A stretch of DNA of 64,000 nucleotides. Origin: Acidovorax sp. 1608163. GTDB lineage: Bacteria > Pseudomonadota > Gammaproteobacteria > Burkholderiales > Burkholderiaceae_C. Both the position numbers and the translations under genes were made by a program. Numbering within the stretch: the first letter of the stretch is position 1; the number at the start of each line of letters is the position of its first letter. The notes under the pieces were generated by a model. It made no database searches. It was not told the origin of the DNA and saw only the letters and a program-made list of their open reading frames with translations. Location: contig NZ_CP033069.1 of assembly GCF_003669015.1 (NCBI RefSeq), positions 1,553,001-1,617,000 of the forward strand, given 5' to 3'. Shown one piece after another: positions 38,770-46,869 of the stretch.

Positions 38770-38940
38770 CCTAGGGATCCTCTGCATGAATCGAGCGGCA
38801 AGTGTGGACTGCGGATCGGGATGGGCTGCAAGGCGCAAAGCGCAGCAATAGCTGTAGCTATTGCGAGCATTTGCAACGCGGCAGACCGCCCGAGGCCGCA
38901 GATGCACACGGCGCGGTGATTTGTGCAGAGGATCCCTAGG
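38770..38940 (+). mobile_element. MITE-like element, unit 1 (about 171 bp)
   Basis: Perfect 17-bp terminal inverted repeats (CCTAGGGATCCTCTGCA at 38770-38786 and its complement at 38924-38940), each containing CTAG at the outer edge. The centre has an inner hairpin GCAATAGC/GCTATTGC. The right end GATTTGTGCAGAG matches the end of the IS5-family remnant at 25946-25958. No gene inside. Confidence 0.75.
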
Positions 38941-39105
38941 GATGACCTTCATCACTCCCTGCGGTCGGTGATAGCGCGGCCTCGGGCAGTCCGCTGCGTT
39001 GCTTTTCTTGCCAATAGCCGGGCTATTGGCTGCTAAAAGACGCCTTGCGGCCTCTCCCGATCCGCACTACCACCGACTCGCGAGGGTGATGCAGGACATC
39101 CCTAG
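38936..39105 (-). mobile_element. MITE-like element, unit 2 (about 170 bp, inverted)
   Basis: A diverged copy of unit 1 in the opposite orientation: its reverse complement aligns with unit 1 through GTGCGGATCGGGA, CCGCAAGGCG, an inner CCAATAGC/GCTATTGG hairpin, and GCCCGAGGCCGC. The ends (CTAGGGATG...CATCCCTAG) are inverted repeats too, and share one CTAG with unit 1. No gene inside. Confidence 0.7.
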
Positions 39106-39152
39106 CACCCCGCTGGGGCGCATCGCCCGCCCCCAATCAGGCGGGCACAAAA

Positions 39153-39178
39153 AAAACCGGTCAGCGACCGGTTTTTTT
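39153..39178. terminator. Intrinsic terminator, probably bidirectional
   Basis: AAAACCGGTC/GACCGGTTTT stem with a three-base loop and long A and T runs on both sides. It lies after the MITE pair and would close the GlcG-like transcript from the left and hemP from the right. Confidence 0.75.
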
Positions 39179-39295
39179 GATGGGGGAAACCATACCGTGG
39201 AGAAAAAAAGCCTGGCTACGCGGGATAAACCGTTGGCTGGCAAAAACGACCCTTGCGGACTGCTGTTGAGCCCGGGAGTCGCCCCACGATGAAAC

Positions 39296-39508
39296 TCATT
39301 TGGTCAGGATCAGCTTGCCCAGTTTGGTGGCTTGCAGGCGGTACAACGAGCCGTTGTGGCTGATGGCCACGGCCTTTTGACCCTGCAGCAAGGTGCTGCT
39401 GTCCACTGCCAGCACCGGGCCTTCCGAGGCGGCCGATGGCACGGCAGCGGCGTTGGCCGAGGCCATGGAAGAACGCAAGAACGAGGCGGTGGTCAATGTG
39501 GCTTGCAT
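39296..39508 (-). CDS. hemP: Hemin uptake protein HemP
   Basis: A 70-residue protein with the HemP C-terminal pattern: LLQGQKAVAISHNGSLYRLQ followed by ATKLGKLILTK. HemP is a small regulator or accessory factor of haem uptake in proteobacteria. Start chosen at MQATLTTASF, followed by a Ser/Ala-rich segment. A Fur-box-like sequence lies 37 bases upstream of the start. Confidence 0.85.
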   Translation of the reverse strand: MQATLTTASFLRSSMASANAAAVPSAASEGPVLAVDSSTLLQGQKAVAISHNGSLYRLQATKLGKLILTK

Positions 39509-39545
39509 GTCTGTGTTCCTGAAGCGGTGTGATGCTGATCGATGT

Positions 39546-39564
39546 GCTAATGATAACGATTCGC
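39546..39564 (-). promoter_or_regulatory. Fur-box candidate upstream of hemP
   Basis: GCTAATGATAACGATTCGC matches about 14 of 19 positions of the classical Fur consensus. Its place directly before hemP supports iron repression. Confidence 0.5.
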
Positions 39565-39702
39565 AATTACTTGGCAAGCGATTTCTGAAAATATTTCGGG
39601 GATTTGTGTGCCCAGGTGTGACAACACCCCGCAAGGCGGGGCGCATTACGGGGCGGGCGGGGCGCCACAAGGGCGGCTGTACATCGTGGCCTCCCGCACC
39701 TG

Positions 39703-39867
39703 TCACTTTTCGGTATCGTTCCCCTGCTTGCCAGTGACGGCGGAGACAAAAATCTCGATCGCTAAAAACACCACATACAGAACGCCTGCCAGCCTGCCTT
39801 GCCCGGCGAACAGCAGGCCCAGGCAGATGGCAGCGCAGACCATGTGGATGGCGGGGTGGAGTTTCAT
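39703..39867 (-). CDS. Small inner-membrane protein (54 residues)
   Basis: MKLHPAIHMVCAAICLGLLF begins a two-segment membrane protein: a first hydrophobic stretch ending near residue 24 and a second (GVLYVVFLAIEIFVSAVTG) at about 31-48, with a polar C-terminus. AGGAGA lies just upstream on the minus strand. Function unknown; it sits between hemP and the exbD terminator. Confidence 0.55.
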   Translation of the reverse strand: MKLHPAIHMVCAAICLGLLFAGQGRLAGVLYVVFLAIEIFVSAVTGKQGNDTEK

Positions 39868-40002
39868 CAGCGTCTCCTGAAGGTTGGTGCCTGGCCCGCC
39901 CATGGTGGCAAGACTGCGACATCGGGTGTGTGCGTATTCTGGCGGCGGGGTATGCCGTGCCCTGGACCAAGGCTGCACCTGCGGCCATAGGCCTCCCAAC
40001 GC

Positions 40003-40033
40003 AAAAAGCCCCGTGCACAGGGCCCGGGGCTTT
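40003..40033 (-). terminator. Intrinsic terminator after exbD
   Basis: AAAGCCCCG/CGGGGCTTT stem; on the minus strand the T-run follows the hairpin, so it ends the tonB-exbB-exbD transcript. Confidence 0.7.
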
Positions 40034-40089
40034 GAGAGGGGCTCCTTGCGGAGCCTGGGGGTGTGGAGCGGTCCACAGCGCCTGCTGGG

Positions 40090-40500
40090 TTACTGCTGCG
40101 GGTCTGTCACAAACCCGATCTTGCGCACGCCAGCACGTTGGGCGGCTGCCATGGCGGTGGCCACCTTTTCGTAGCGCACGGCCTTGTCGCCGCGGATGTG
40201 CAGGTCGGGCTGCGGTTCCTTGGCGGCTTCGGTTTGCAGGCGGGGGAAGAGTTCTTCCTCCGTCACTTCCGACTCGTTCCAGTAGTACTTGCCTTCGGAC
40301 GATACGCTCAGGCGCACGGTCTCGGGCTTCACGTCCTCGGGCTGGTTGGTGGCCCGTGGCAGGTCGACATTGACCGAGTGTTTCATCACCGGCACGGTGA
40401 TGATGAAGATGATGAGCAGCACCAGCATCACGTCCACCAGGGGCGTCATGTTGATCTCGTTCATCACCTCATCGGAGCTGTCCTGGGTTCCAAACGACAT
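40090..40500 (-). CDS. exbD: Biopolymer transport protein ExbD/TolR
   Basis: A 136-residue inner-membrane protein with a single N-terminal membrane segment (TPLVDVMLVLLIIFIITVPV) carrying the conserved Asp and a periplasmic C-terminal domain. It forms the proton-driven motor with ExbB for TonB. It follows exbB by three bases. Position with tonB makes ExbD more likely than TolR. Confidence 0.92.
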   Translation of the reverse strand: MSFGTQDSSDEVMNEINMTPLVDVMLVLLIIFIITVPVMKHSVNVDLPRATNQPEDVKPETVRLSVSSEGKYYWNESEVTEEELFPRLQTEAAKEPQPDLHIRGDKAVRYEKVATAMAAAQRAGVRKIGFVTDPQQ

Positions 40501-40503
40501 GGC

Positions 40504-41223
40504 TTAGCCGCCTTTCTTCATGGGCAGCACCTTGCCCTGTTCGCCACCCGCGTTCACGCGGGCACCGGTCACGAAGTAGGCGTGCAGATCATGGGCAAAG
40601 CTGTTGAGGCCGCCCAGGATGGACTTGTTGCCGCGCACTAGGGCGTTGTAGCCCAGCACCGCAGGGATGGCCACGGCCAGGCCCAGGGCGGTCATGATCA
40701 GCGCTTCACCGATGGGGCCGGCCACCTTGTCGATGGTGGACTGGCCCGAGGTGCCGATGGCCAACAGGGCGTGGTAGATGCCCCACACCGTGCCGAACAG
40801 GCCGATGAACGGAGCCGTGGAGCCCACCGAGGCCAGGATGGCCAGGCCCGATTGCAGGCGGGCGGTGAATTCGTCAATGCAGTTGCGCAGGCAGCGCGTC
40901 ACCCAGTCGCTCACGTCCAGCGCATCGTGCAGGTGCGCCTTGGTGTTGCGGTGGTGGGCGGTGGCTTCGCGGCCTTCCAGTGCCAGGTGGCGGAAGGGGT
41001 TGGTGGGGTCGGCGCCCAGCTTGCTCATGCCAGCGGCAAAGTCTTCGCTGTGCCAGAAGTCTTGCGCAGCGCGGGCGTGCTTCTTGAACTTGATGATGTC
41101 GATGGCCTTGATCAGGATGACGATCCACGAGGCCAGGGACATGCCCAGCAGCAGAATGGCCACGGCACGGGTAACAAAGTCGCCTTGAATCCAGACATTG
41201 GCGATACCGAATTGCGATTCCAT
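40504..41223 (-). CDS. exbB: MotA/TolQ/ExbB proton channel protein
   Basis: A 239-residue protein with three membrane segments: one near residues 15-40, and two in the second half (ILASVGSTAPFIGLFGTVWG and EALIMTALGLAVAIPAVLGY). This is the proton-channel subunit of the TonB motor. AGGAG is present before the ATG. It lies 15 bases after tonB in the same operon. Confidence 0.93.
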   Translation of the reverse strand: MESQFGIANVWIQGDFVTRAVAILLLGMSLASWIVILIKAIDIIKFKKHARAAQDFWHSEDFAAGMSKLGADPTNPFRHLALEGREATAHHRNTKAHLHDALDVSDWVTRCLRNCIDEFTARLQSGLAILASVGSTAPFIGLFGTVWGIYHALLAIGTSGQSTIDKVAGPIGEALIMTALGLAVAIPAVLGYNALVRGNKSILGGLNSFAHDLHAYFVTGARVNAGGEQGKVLPMKKGG

Positions 41224-41238
41224 GAAAACTCCTGATGA

Positions 41239-41931
41239 TTATTCGAGAACAAAATTGACGGGGACCAGGTTCCACATGGTTTCGGGAACACCGTTGCGTT
41301 TGCCGGGCACAAAGCGCCAGCGCATCACGGCTTCCTGGGCCTGGCGGTCCAGGCGTTCGTAGCCGCTGGACTTGTTGACTTCCACCTTCTGCGGCGTGCC
41401 GTCGGTGCCGATCAGCACGCGCAGCACCACCTTGCCTTGCTCACCCATGCGCTTGCTGATGGCGGGGTAGCTGGGCTTGGGGTTGTTGAGGTAAGCCGCA
41501 TCGCTGGAGGGCAGCTCGATCTTGGGCGGGGCCGGGGGCGCGGGTGGCGCTGCAGGCGCGGCGGCCACGGGCTCGGTGATGGGGGGCGCGGGGGGCTGCG
41601 GCGTGGTGGCCCCGGTGGGCGCATTGGGCGCCGGAGTGGGGTCGTTGATGGCCAGCGGCATGGGCGCTGGCTTGGGGGCTTGCACTTTGGGCGCTGTCTT
41701 GGGGGCAGGCGGTGTTGGCGCGGGCTTGGGCGGTGGCGGCGCCACCTTGGGGGCTGGCGGGTTGATGAACTCGCTGAGCAGTTCGGCAGGAACAATGATC
41801 TCTGCCGCCTTGCGCACCAAGCCCGACTGCAGGGCCCAGATGGCAGCCACGTGAAAGAGCACGACGCTGCTGACGATGACGGTGTTGCGACTCAAGCCCC
41901 CGGCAGGGGCAAAACGATCAGGCTGCGACAT
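41239..41931 (-). CDS. tonB: Energy transducer TonB
   Basis: A 230-residue protein: N-terminal membrane anchor (VIVSSVVLFHVAAIWAL, about 18-35), a Pro/Ala-rich spacer crossing the periplasm (about 55-145), and the TonB C-terminal domain (YPAISKRMGEQGKVVLRVLI, then GYERLDRQAQEAVMRWRFVP). It transmits proton-motive energy to outer-membrane receptors such as the one at 44437. The start codon abuts a palindromic repeat; no Shine-Dalgarno is visible. Confidence 0.93.
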   Translation of the reverse strand: MSQPDRFAPAGGLSRNTVIVSSVVLFHVAAIWALQSGLVRKAAEIIVPAELLSEFINPPAPKVAPPPPKPAPTPPAPKTAPKVQAPKPAPMPLAINDPTPAPNAPTGATTPQPPAPPITEPVAAAPAAPPAPPAPPKIELPSSDAAYLNNPKPSYPAISKRMGEQGKVVLRVLIGTDGTPQKVEVNKSSGYERLDRQAQEAVMRWRFVPGKRNGVPETMWNLVPVNFVLE

Positions 41932-41982
41932 AAAAATGATAGCTGCTAGCGCTTACAGAATAAGCGCTAGAGGCCTAAATGA
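41932..41982 (-). repeat. Dispersed palindromic repeat in the tonB 5' leader, copy D
   Basis: Near-perfect hairpin (AGCTGCTAGCGCTT and AAGCGCTAGAGGCCT) lying directly before the tonB ATG in the transcript coming from bfd. It takes the place of a ribosome-binding site. Confidence 0.85.
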
Positions 41983-41991
41983 CCTTTGATT

Positions 41992-42066
41992 TTATTTGCG
42001 AAAGATCCACCAGGCGGAGCCCGCCACCAGGATCAGGCTGCCTGCGAGTGTAGAGAGGAGGTCCAT
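41992..42066 (-). CDS. Possible 24-residue membrane peptide
   Basis: MDLLSTLAGSLILVAGSAWW plus IFRK: one hydrophobic segment with a basic end. It overlaps the 3' end of bfd by 34 bases and lies before tonB. GGAAAG sits upstream at a usable distance. It may be a genuine small membrane protein of the iron operon or chance. Confidence 0.35.
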   Translation of the reverse strand: MDLLSTLAGSLILVAGSAWWIFRK

Positions 42067-42305
42067 GCCTTGCTTTCCGTGATGGAGCTGGCAAGCTGGA
42101 TCGTCTGCGGCACAGATTCATTGTGCACCGCAGCAATCGGATGGGTTGCACTGCATTGCGCCACCACGTCGCGGGCGCAGCTTTCGCAGCGGCCGCATTG
42201 GGTGGCAACGCCCAGCTCGAACTGGATTTCGTCAAAGCTCAGACCTGCCCGGGCGTGGCGGGCAATTTCTCGGTCCGAAACTCGGCGGCATACGCAGACG
42301 ATCAT
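42033..42305 (-). CDS. bfd: Bacterioferritin-associated ferredoxin
   Basis: [2Fe-2S] protein that reduces and releases iron from bacterioferritin. The cluster ligands are CVC near residues 4-6 and CGRC near 37-40. The 90-residue length includes a C-terminal tail longer than E. coli Bfd. It leads the bfd-tonB-exbB-exbD operon behind a Fur-box candidate. Confidence 0.88.
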   Translation of the reverse strand: MIVCVCRRVSDREIARHARAGLSFDEIQFELGVATQCGRCESCARDVVAQCSATHPIAAVHNESVPQTIQLASSITESKAWTSSLHSQAA

Positions 42306-42348
42306 GGCGGCAAGCAGAGTAGCTGGCTGTTGGTAATGACTGAATTAT

Positions 42349-42369
42349 AAATACGAATCCATCGCATTT
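42349..42369 (-). promoter_or_regulatory. Fur-box candidate upstream of bfd-tonB-exbB-exbD
   Basis: AAATACGA-N5-TCGCATTT: 8-bp arms with one mismatch, 44 bases before bfd. Of Fur type and in the right place for iron repression of the operon. Confidence 0.45.
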
Positions 42370-42465
42370 GCAATGCATTCCCTTGCGCCCGTGGGGTTGA
42401 CAGTGCGCAAGCCGCTTTGCAACAGGGACTTGCGCCTGTTCAATGGCGGCCCAGCAGTCTGCCCA

Positions 42466-43581
42466 TCAGTCTGCCGACAGGGCTGCCGGTGCGTCTGCCA
42501 GGGTTTTGCAGCCTGTGAGAGCCATGGCCACCTCCAGCTCATCGCGCAGCAAGCGCAGCACGTGGGCGACCCCCGCTGCACCAGCATGGGCCAGCCCGTG
42601 CACGGCGGGCCTGCCTACCAGCACCGCGCTGGCACCCAGCGCCATGGCTTTGAGCACATCGGTGCCCCGGCGTATACCGCCATCCACCAGCACGGGCACT
42701 GCGCCCGCCACGGCCTGCGCAATGCGGTGCAGGGCCAGGGCGGTGGGCGGGGCGGTATCGAGCGTGCGGCCACCGTGGTTGGAGACGATGATCCCGTCGG
42801 CCCCCACCGCCATCGCCTGGACAGCGTCGGCCGGGTGCAGCACGCCTTTGAGCAGCACGGGCAGGCGGGTGATGGATTTGAGCCAGGCGATGTCGTCCCA
42901 GGTGGGGGCTTGGTGCAGCAGGCCATCGAACAGTGCGCTTTGCCCGGGCTGCAGGGCCAGGGTGGGCGGGGGCTGCAGGCCGGCCAGGTTCACCGGGCCG
43001 ATGCCGGGCGGCAGGTGGAAGTGGGCGCGGCGCTCCCGGTCGCGGATGCCGCTGGTGGGGGCGTCCACGGTCAGCACCAGGGCCTCGTAGCCTGCGGCTT
43101 CGGCGCGTTGCACCAGGGCCTGGGTAAAGCCCCGGTCGTGCTGTAGATACAGCTGAAACCACAGCGGCCCACGCCCTGGGTCGCTGAGCACCGCCTGCGC
43201 GATGGGCTCCAGCGGCAGGCTGGCCTGGGTGCTGAGCACCAGTCCCGCGCCCAGCGCGGCGGCGGCGTAGGCGGTGGCCAGTTCGCCGTCAGGGTGGGCC
43301 ATGCGCTGGAACGCAATGGGCGCCAGCAAGATGGGGTGCGCCAGCGTGCGGCCCAGCAGGCTGACGCGGGTGTGCCCGCCCGCCAGGGGGCGCAGCACGC
43401 GCGGCCACAGGGTCAGGGCGTCCCACGCGCTGCGGTTGGCGCGCAGGGTGATCTCATCGGCCGCGCCGCCACTGAAGTAGGCCCAGGCGTTGTCGTCCAC
43501 GTGCTGACGGGCGTGCTGTTCGTGGTCGGCCAGGGACACCACGTTGGGTGGAACCTTTTGCAGTGCGGGGGAATGGGTCAT
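42466..43581 (-). CDS. FMN-dependent alpha-hydroxy acid oxidase/dehydrogenase (LldD family)
   Basis: A 371-residue TIM-barrel flavoenzyme. The catalytic His is in IIVSNHGGRTLD, the FMN phosphate segment is GVDGGIRRGTD-like (VLVDGGIRRGTDVLKAMALG), and ILLAPIAFQRMAHPDGE near residue 85 is typical. Substrate may be lactate, glycolate or mandelate; not decidable. The start has no visible Shine-Dalgarno because the piuC terminator hairpin ends a few bases before it. Confidence 0.9.
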   Translation of the reverse strand: MTHSPALQKVPPNVVSLADHEQHARQHVDDNAWAYFSGGAADEITLRANRSAWDALTLWPRVLRPLAGGHTRVSLLGRTLAHPILLAPIAFQRMAHPDGELATAYAAAALGAGLVLSTQASLPLEPIAQAVLSDPGRGPLWFQLYLQHDRGFTQALVQRAEAAGYEALVLTVDAPTSGIRDRERRAHFHLPPGIGPVNLAGLQPPPTLALQPGQSALFDGLLHQAPTWDDIAWLKSITRLPVLLKGVLHPADAVQAMAVGADGIIVSNHGGRTLDTAPPTALALHRIAQAVAGAVPVLVDGGIRRGTDVLKAMALGASAVLVGRPAVHGLAHAGAAGVAHVLRLLRDELEVAMALTGCKTLADAPAALSAD

Positions 43582-43587
43582 TGCAAT

Positions 43588-43628
43588 GAAAAAAGCACCT
43601 GGCGCTTGTCGGGTAAGCGCGAGGTGCT
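43588..43628 (-). terminator. Intrinsic terminator after piuC, abutting the oxidase start
   Basis: AGCACCTGGCGCTT paired with AAGCGCGAGGTGCT (one mismatch), followed on the minus strand by six T. Its GCGCTT/AAGCGC core resembles the dispersed palindromic repeats, so it may be a derived copy. Confidence 0.75.
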
Positions 43629-43698
43629 ATTAAAAAGAGAGTGATTTGAAACGATTGGCAGGCATCGGGTGATGCTGCCAGGGCCTTTGCGCAGGCTC

Positions 43699-44388
43699 TT
43701 ACACATCGGCCCACATGCGCAGCAGGTTGTGGTACGTGCCCGACAGCGCAATCACTGCGGGGTCGGTCTCGCCCACACTTTGGCGCAGTTTGAGCAAGGC
43801 CATGTCCATGTCAAACAGCAACTGGCGTTGCTCCAGCCCACGCACCATGCTCTCCACCCAGAAGAAGCTGCAGATGCGGTGCCCGCGTGTGACGGGCGAG
43901 ACCTGGTGCACGGTGCTGCTGGGGTAAAGAATCAGGTCGCCTGCGGGCAGTTTGATGCGCTTTTCGCCCAGGGCCTGGGCAATGACCAGCTCGCCACCGT
44001 CGTAGTCTTCGGGCGCGGTCAAAAACAGGGTGCAAGACAGATCGCTGCGCACCCAGCAGCCATCGGCCTTGGAGTGCATGACGGCGCTGTCCACATGGTT
44101 GCCGTAGTAGTTGGCGCCGTCGCCGTAGTTGTTGAACAGCGGGTTGAAGATGCGCCGTGGCAGGGCCGCTGAAAAAAACAGGGCACTGCGGTGCACGGCC
44201 GCCTTGACTTTGGCCTGCAGCTGGGCAGACAGCTCGCTGGCTTGCGACAGCTGCAGGTTGTTCTTCTGGTGCAAGGCCTGCCCACCCGCACTGCGTGCCC
44301 CGTCCACCCAGGGGGCGTCTGCGCCGAGCGATTGCCTGAAAAAGGCGATTTCCTCTGGGGTCAGAACGTTCTGGATGTGCAGGAACAT
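43699..44388 (-). CDS. PKHD-type 2-oxoglutarate/Fe(II) dioxygenase (PiuC/YbiX-like)
   Basis: A 229-residue enzyme with the Fe(II) triad in HVDSAVMH (H98, D100) and TVHQVSP (near 160), and the 2OG-binding Arg in RGHRICSFF. PiuC-type proteins are iron-regulated and sit beside catecholate siderophore receptors, as here; their substrate is unknown, though a role in siderophore handling is proposed. It follows the receptor by 48 bases. Confidence 0.9.
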   Translation of the reverse strand: MFLHIQNVLTPEEIAFFRQSLGADAPWVDGARSAGGQALHQKNNLQLSQASELSAQLQAKVKAAVHRSALFFSAALPRRIFNPLFNNYGDGANYYGNHVDSAVMHSKADGCWVRSDLSCTLFLTAPEDYDGGELVIAQALGEKRIKLPAGDLILYPSSTVHQVSPVTRGHRICSFFWVESMVRGLEQRQLLFDMDMALLKLRQSVGETDPAVIALSGTYHNLLRMWADV

Positions 44389-44436
44389 GGTGTGCAGGCG
44401 GTTACAGGCTTTACAGGCAGCGGGTTGGGCTGCGGA

Positions 44437-46668
44437 TCAGAAGCGGGTCTTCAGGGTGAGCTGGACCGAGCGGGCGGCGCCAGGGACGTAGAAGCCGCGG
44501 TACAGCGAGTCGGCATAGACCTTGTCAAACAGGTTGTTCACGTTGAGTTTGACGGAGGTCTTGTCGTCGATAGCGTACTCGACCATGGCATCGATCACGC
44601 CGAAGCCGCTGGCGTACACCGCACGCGAGCCTTCGGGGTTTTGCTTGCCACGGTAGGTCACGCCAGCACCTGCACGGATCTTGGAGGTGATGGCGTAGGT
44701 GCTCCACACGCTGCCGCTGTGCTTGGGGGTGAGGCCAGGGCGGTCGCCTTGCACCTGCGCACCACCACCGTTGGCGGCCAGGGCCACATTGCTGCGGTCG
44801 ATCTTGGCTTCAGGAATCCAGGTGTGGTTCCAGAACACTTCCCACTGGGGCGAGATGCGGCCAGCCAGGTTGAACTCCATACCCGTGGCGTGGCGCTTGC
44901 CCGACAGCAGCTCTTGCGCAGCGGCGGTGTCAGGGTCGGTGTTGCGCTCGTTGTATTTCTCGCTGTAGAACATGGCCACACCCAGCAGGGCACGGCGTTC
45001 AAACAGCTCGAACTTGCTGCCGATTTCGATGTTGCGGCTCTTCTCGGGCGGCGTGGCAGCCGTGCGGTTGGTGGCGCTGCTCAGGTTGATGCCGTACTGG
45101 TACGTGTCGCCCGAGGTGTTGTACGAAGTGCCGTACGACACGTAGTACGAAGACAGTTCGTTGGGCTGGAAGATCAGGCCGACACGGGGGCTGACCAGGC
45201 TGTCGGAGACTTCGTTGGTCACGGAGCCTGCCGCATTGCGGTAGGAGTTCTTGAAGTCGTCATAGCGCAGGCCGCCCACCAGCTTCAGCGTGTCGGTCAA
45301 CGACATGGTGTCTTGTGCGTACAGGCCCAGGTTGCGCGACTTGAAGGTGTTCCACTGCACGGGCGTGCGGCCATCGACCACGGCAGCGCCGTTGTCCGGT
45401 GCGCCCACGATGGTGGTGGGGCGGGCCGTGGTGTTGGCGTAGTTCTGGTTGCGCTTGGCATCGTCGTCGTAGTAGTCGACGCCAGCCAGCACGGCGTGCT
45501 TCTTGCCACCCCAGTTGAAGGTGTTGCTGTAGTCGCTTTGCGCTTGCAGCACATCGCTTTCGCCAATGCGGCCCTTGGAGCCACGGGTCAGCACCGTGCT
45601 GTCGTTGATCTGCCCGAGGGTGATGGCGCTGTTCTGGAAGCCAATGGTGCTGGCCAGCATGTCGCGCTTGTAGTTGCCCCAGCGCAGGCGGGTGTTCAGC
45701 TCGCCGCCGTCGTTAAAACGGTGGATGTGCCCCAGCGTGACGTACTTCGACTCGGTGTTGTTGTAGTCGCTTTGCAGCCCGTAGAAGTTGCGGGCAGGCA
45801 AGGTAGTGTTGATCTTGCCGTCGGCCGACAGGCGCCAGGGGTGGTTGTAGATCGGGCGGCCTTCGGTGGTCAGGTAGTAGGCGCCGATCGAGAATTCGTC
45901 GCGCGTGCCAATGCCCCAGGCAAAGGTGGGCGCAATACCGCGCTTGTCTTGCTTGGCGCCGAAGTTGTCGGATTCCTGCACCATGGCGTTCAGGCGGAAG
46001 GCCGCGTTTTCGCCGGTGATGAAGTTGAAGTCGCCTGTGGCGCGGTGGGTGTTGCCCGTGCCGTAGGTGTACGAGGCTTCGTGCTGGTTGATCAGCAAGG
46101 GGGCCTTGCTCACCTGGTTGACCACGCCGCCGGTCGAGCCCTTGCCAAACAGCATGGAGGCCGAACCCTTGAGCACTTCAATGCGGTCGTTGTTGAATGT
46201 GTCGCGCTCCAGCAGGGGGGCGTCTTTCATGCCATCGTTGTAGATGTCACCGGCCTGGCCCAGCGAGAAGCCGCGCAGACGCACGTCTTCCTCGCCCGTT
46301 TCGCCCGCCAGGAAGGTTACGCCCGCCGTGGTGCGCAGCACTTCGCGGAAGTCGTCCTGGTTGCGGTCGTTCATCAGCTTTTCGGTGAACACCGTGACGG
46401 ACTGGGGGATGTCCTTGATGTCTTGCTTGCCCTTGCCTACGGTGGTTTGCTTGAGCAGCAGGGTGTCCTTGCCTTGGGGGGCGGCTTGCTCTTTCACCGT
46501 CACGGTGGGCAAGGCAACCTCAGGGGTGGCGCTGGATTGTGCCCAGCTGCCCATGGAGGCGGCCAGCATCATGGCGCCCAGAGGCAGCAGGGCTTTGTCG
46601 GACTGGGGGGCGATGGATGGTGTGGATTGCAGCATGCTGCTGCCGCGCGGTGCGCTTGTTGTTGCCAA
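44437..46668 (-). CDS. fiu: TonB-dependent catecholate siderophore receptor (Fiu-like)
   Basis: A 743-residue outer-membrane receptor. The N-terminus has an extended signal (LGAMMLAASMGSWAQ), a TonB-box-like segment (LPTVTVKEQ), then a plug domain (QSVTVFTEKLMNDR, GDIYNDGMKDAPLLERDTFN) and a 22-strand barrel ending in the usual aromatic RF. Pairing with PiuC points to a Fiu/PiuA-type ferric-catecholate receptor. A strong Fur-box candidate lies about 180 bases upstream. The ligand is not determined. Confidence 0.92.
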   Translation of the reverse strand: MATTSAPRGSSMLQSTPSIAPQSDKALLPLGAMMLAASMGSWAQSSATPEVALPTVTVKEQAAPQGKDTLLLKQTTVGKGKQDIKDIPQSVTVFTEKLMNDRNQDDFREVLRTTAGVTFLAGETGEEDVRLRGFSLGQAGDIYNDGMKDAPLLERDTFNNDRIEVLKGSASMLFGKGSTGGVVNQVSKAPLLINQHEASYTYGTGNTHRATGDFNFITGENAAFRLNAMVQESDNFGAKQDKRGIAPTFAWGIGTRDEFSIGAYYLTTEGRPIYNHPWRLSADGKINTTLPARNFYGLQSDYNNTESKYVTLGHIHRFNDGGELNTRLRWGNYKRDMLASTIGFQNSAITLGQINDSTVLTRGSKGRIGESDVLQAQSDYSNTFNWGGKKHAVLAGVDYYDDDAKRNQNYANTTARPTTIVGAPDNGAAVVDGRTPVQWNTFKSRNLGLYAQDTMSLTDTLKLVGGLRYDDFKNSYRNAAGSVTNEVSDSLVSPRVGLIFQPNELSSYYVSYGTSYNTSGDTYQYGINLSSATNRTAATPPEKSRNIEIGSKFELFERRALLGVAMFYSEKYNERNTDPDTAAAQELLSGKRHATGMEFNLAGRISPQWEVFWNHTWIPEAKIDRSNVALAANGGGAQVQGDRPGLTPKHSGSVWSTYAITSKIRAGAGVTYRGKQNPEGSRAVYASGFGVIDAMVEYAIDDKTSVKLNVNNLFDKVYADSLYRGFYVPGAARSVQLTLKTRF

Positions 46669-46846
46669 GATGGCCTCCGTGGATGGTGTGGTGCGGGTGG
46701 TGTGACCCAGGCCCGAAGCGCTGCAACGGCAGTTGCACGGAGAGCGAACGGTGGGCGTACCAAAGCAGACCAGAGGCAGTGGCTAGAACCACAGCGCTAC
46801 GCTGTGTTGTACATGGCTGTGCATTGTCGGCTGTCACACATTCTAT

Positions 46847-46869
46847 CAAATGAGGGTCATTCTCATTTG
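46847..46869. promoter_or_regulatory. Fur-box candidate upstream of the siderophore receptor
   Basis: CAAATGAG-N7-CTCATTTG: perfect 8-bp arms in AT-rich DNA, close to the Fur 6-1-6-type pattern (ATGAGNNTCATTCTCATT). The best of the three Fur-box candidates in this window. Confidence 0.6.

Noticed and set aside
38999..39292. 97-codon frame across the MITE pair and terminator
   Set aside because: It runs through repeat arms and a terminator hairpin; no coding signal.
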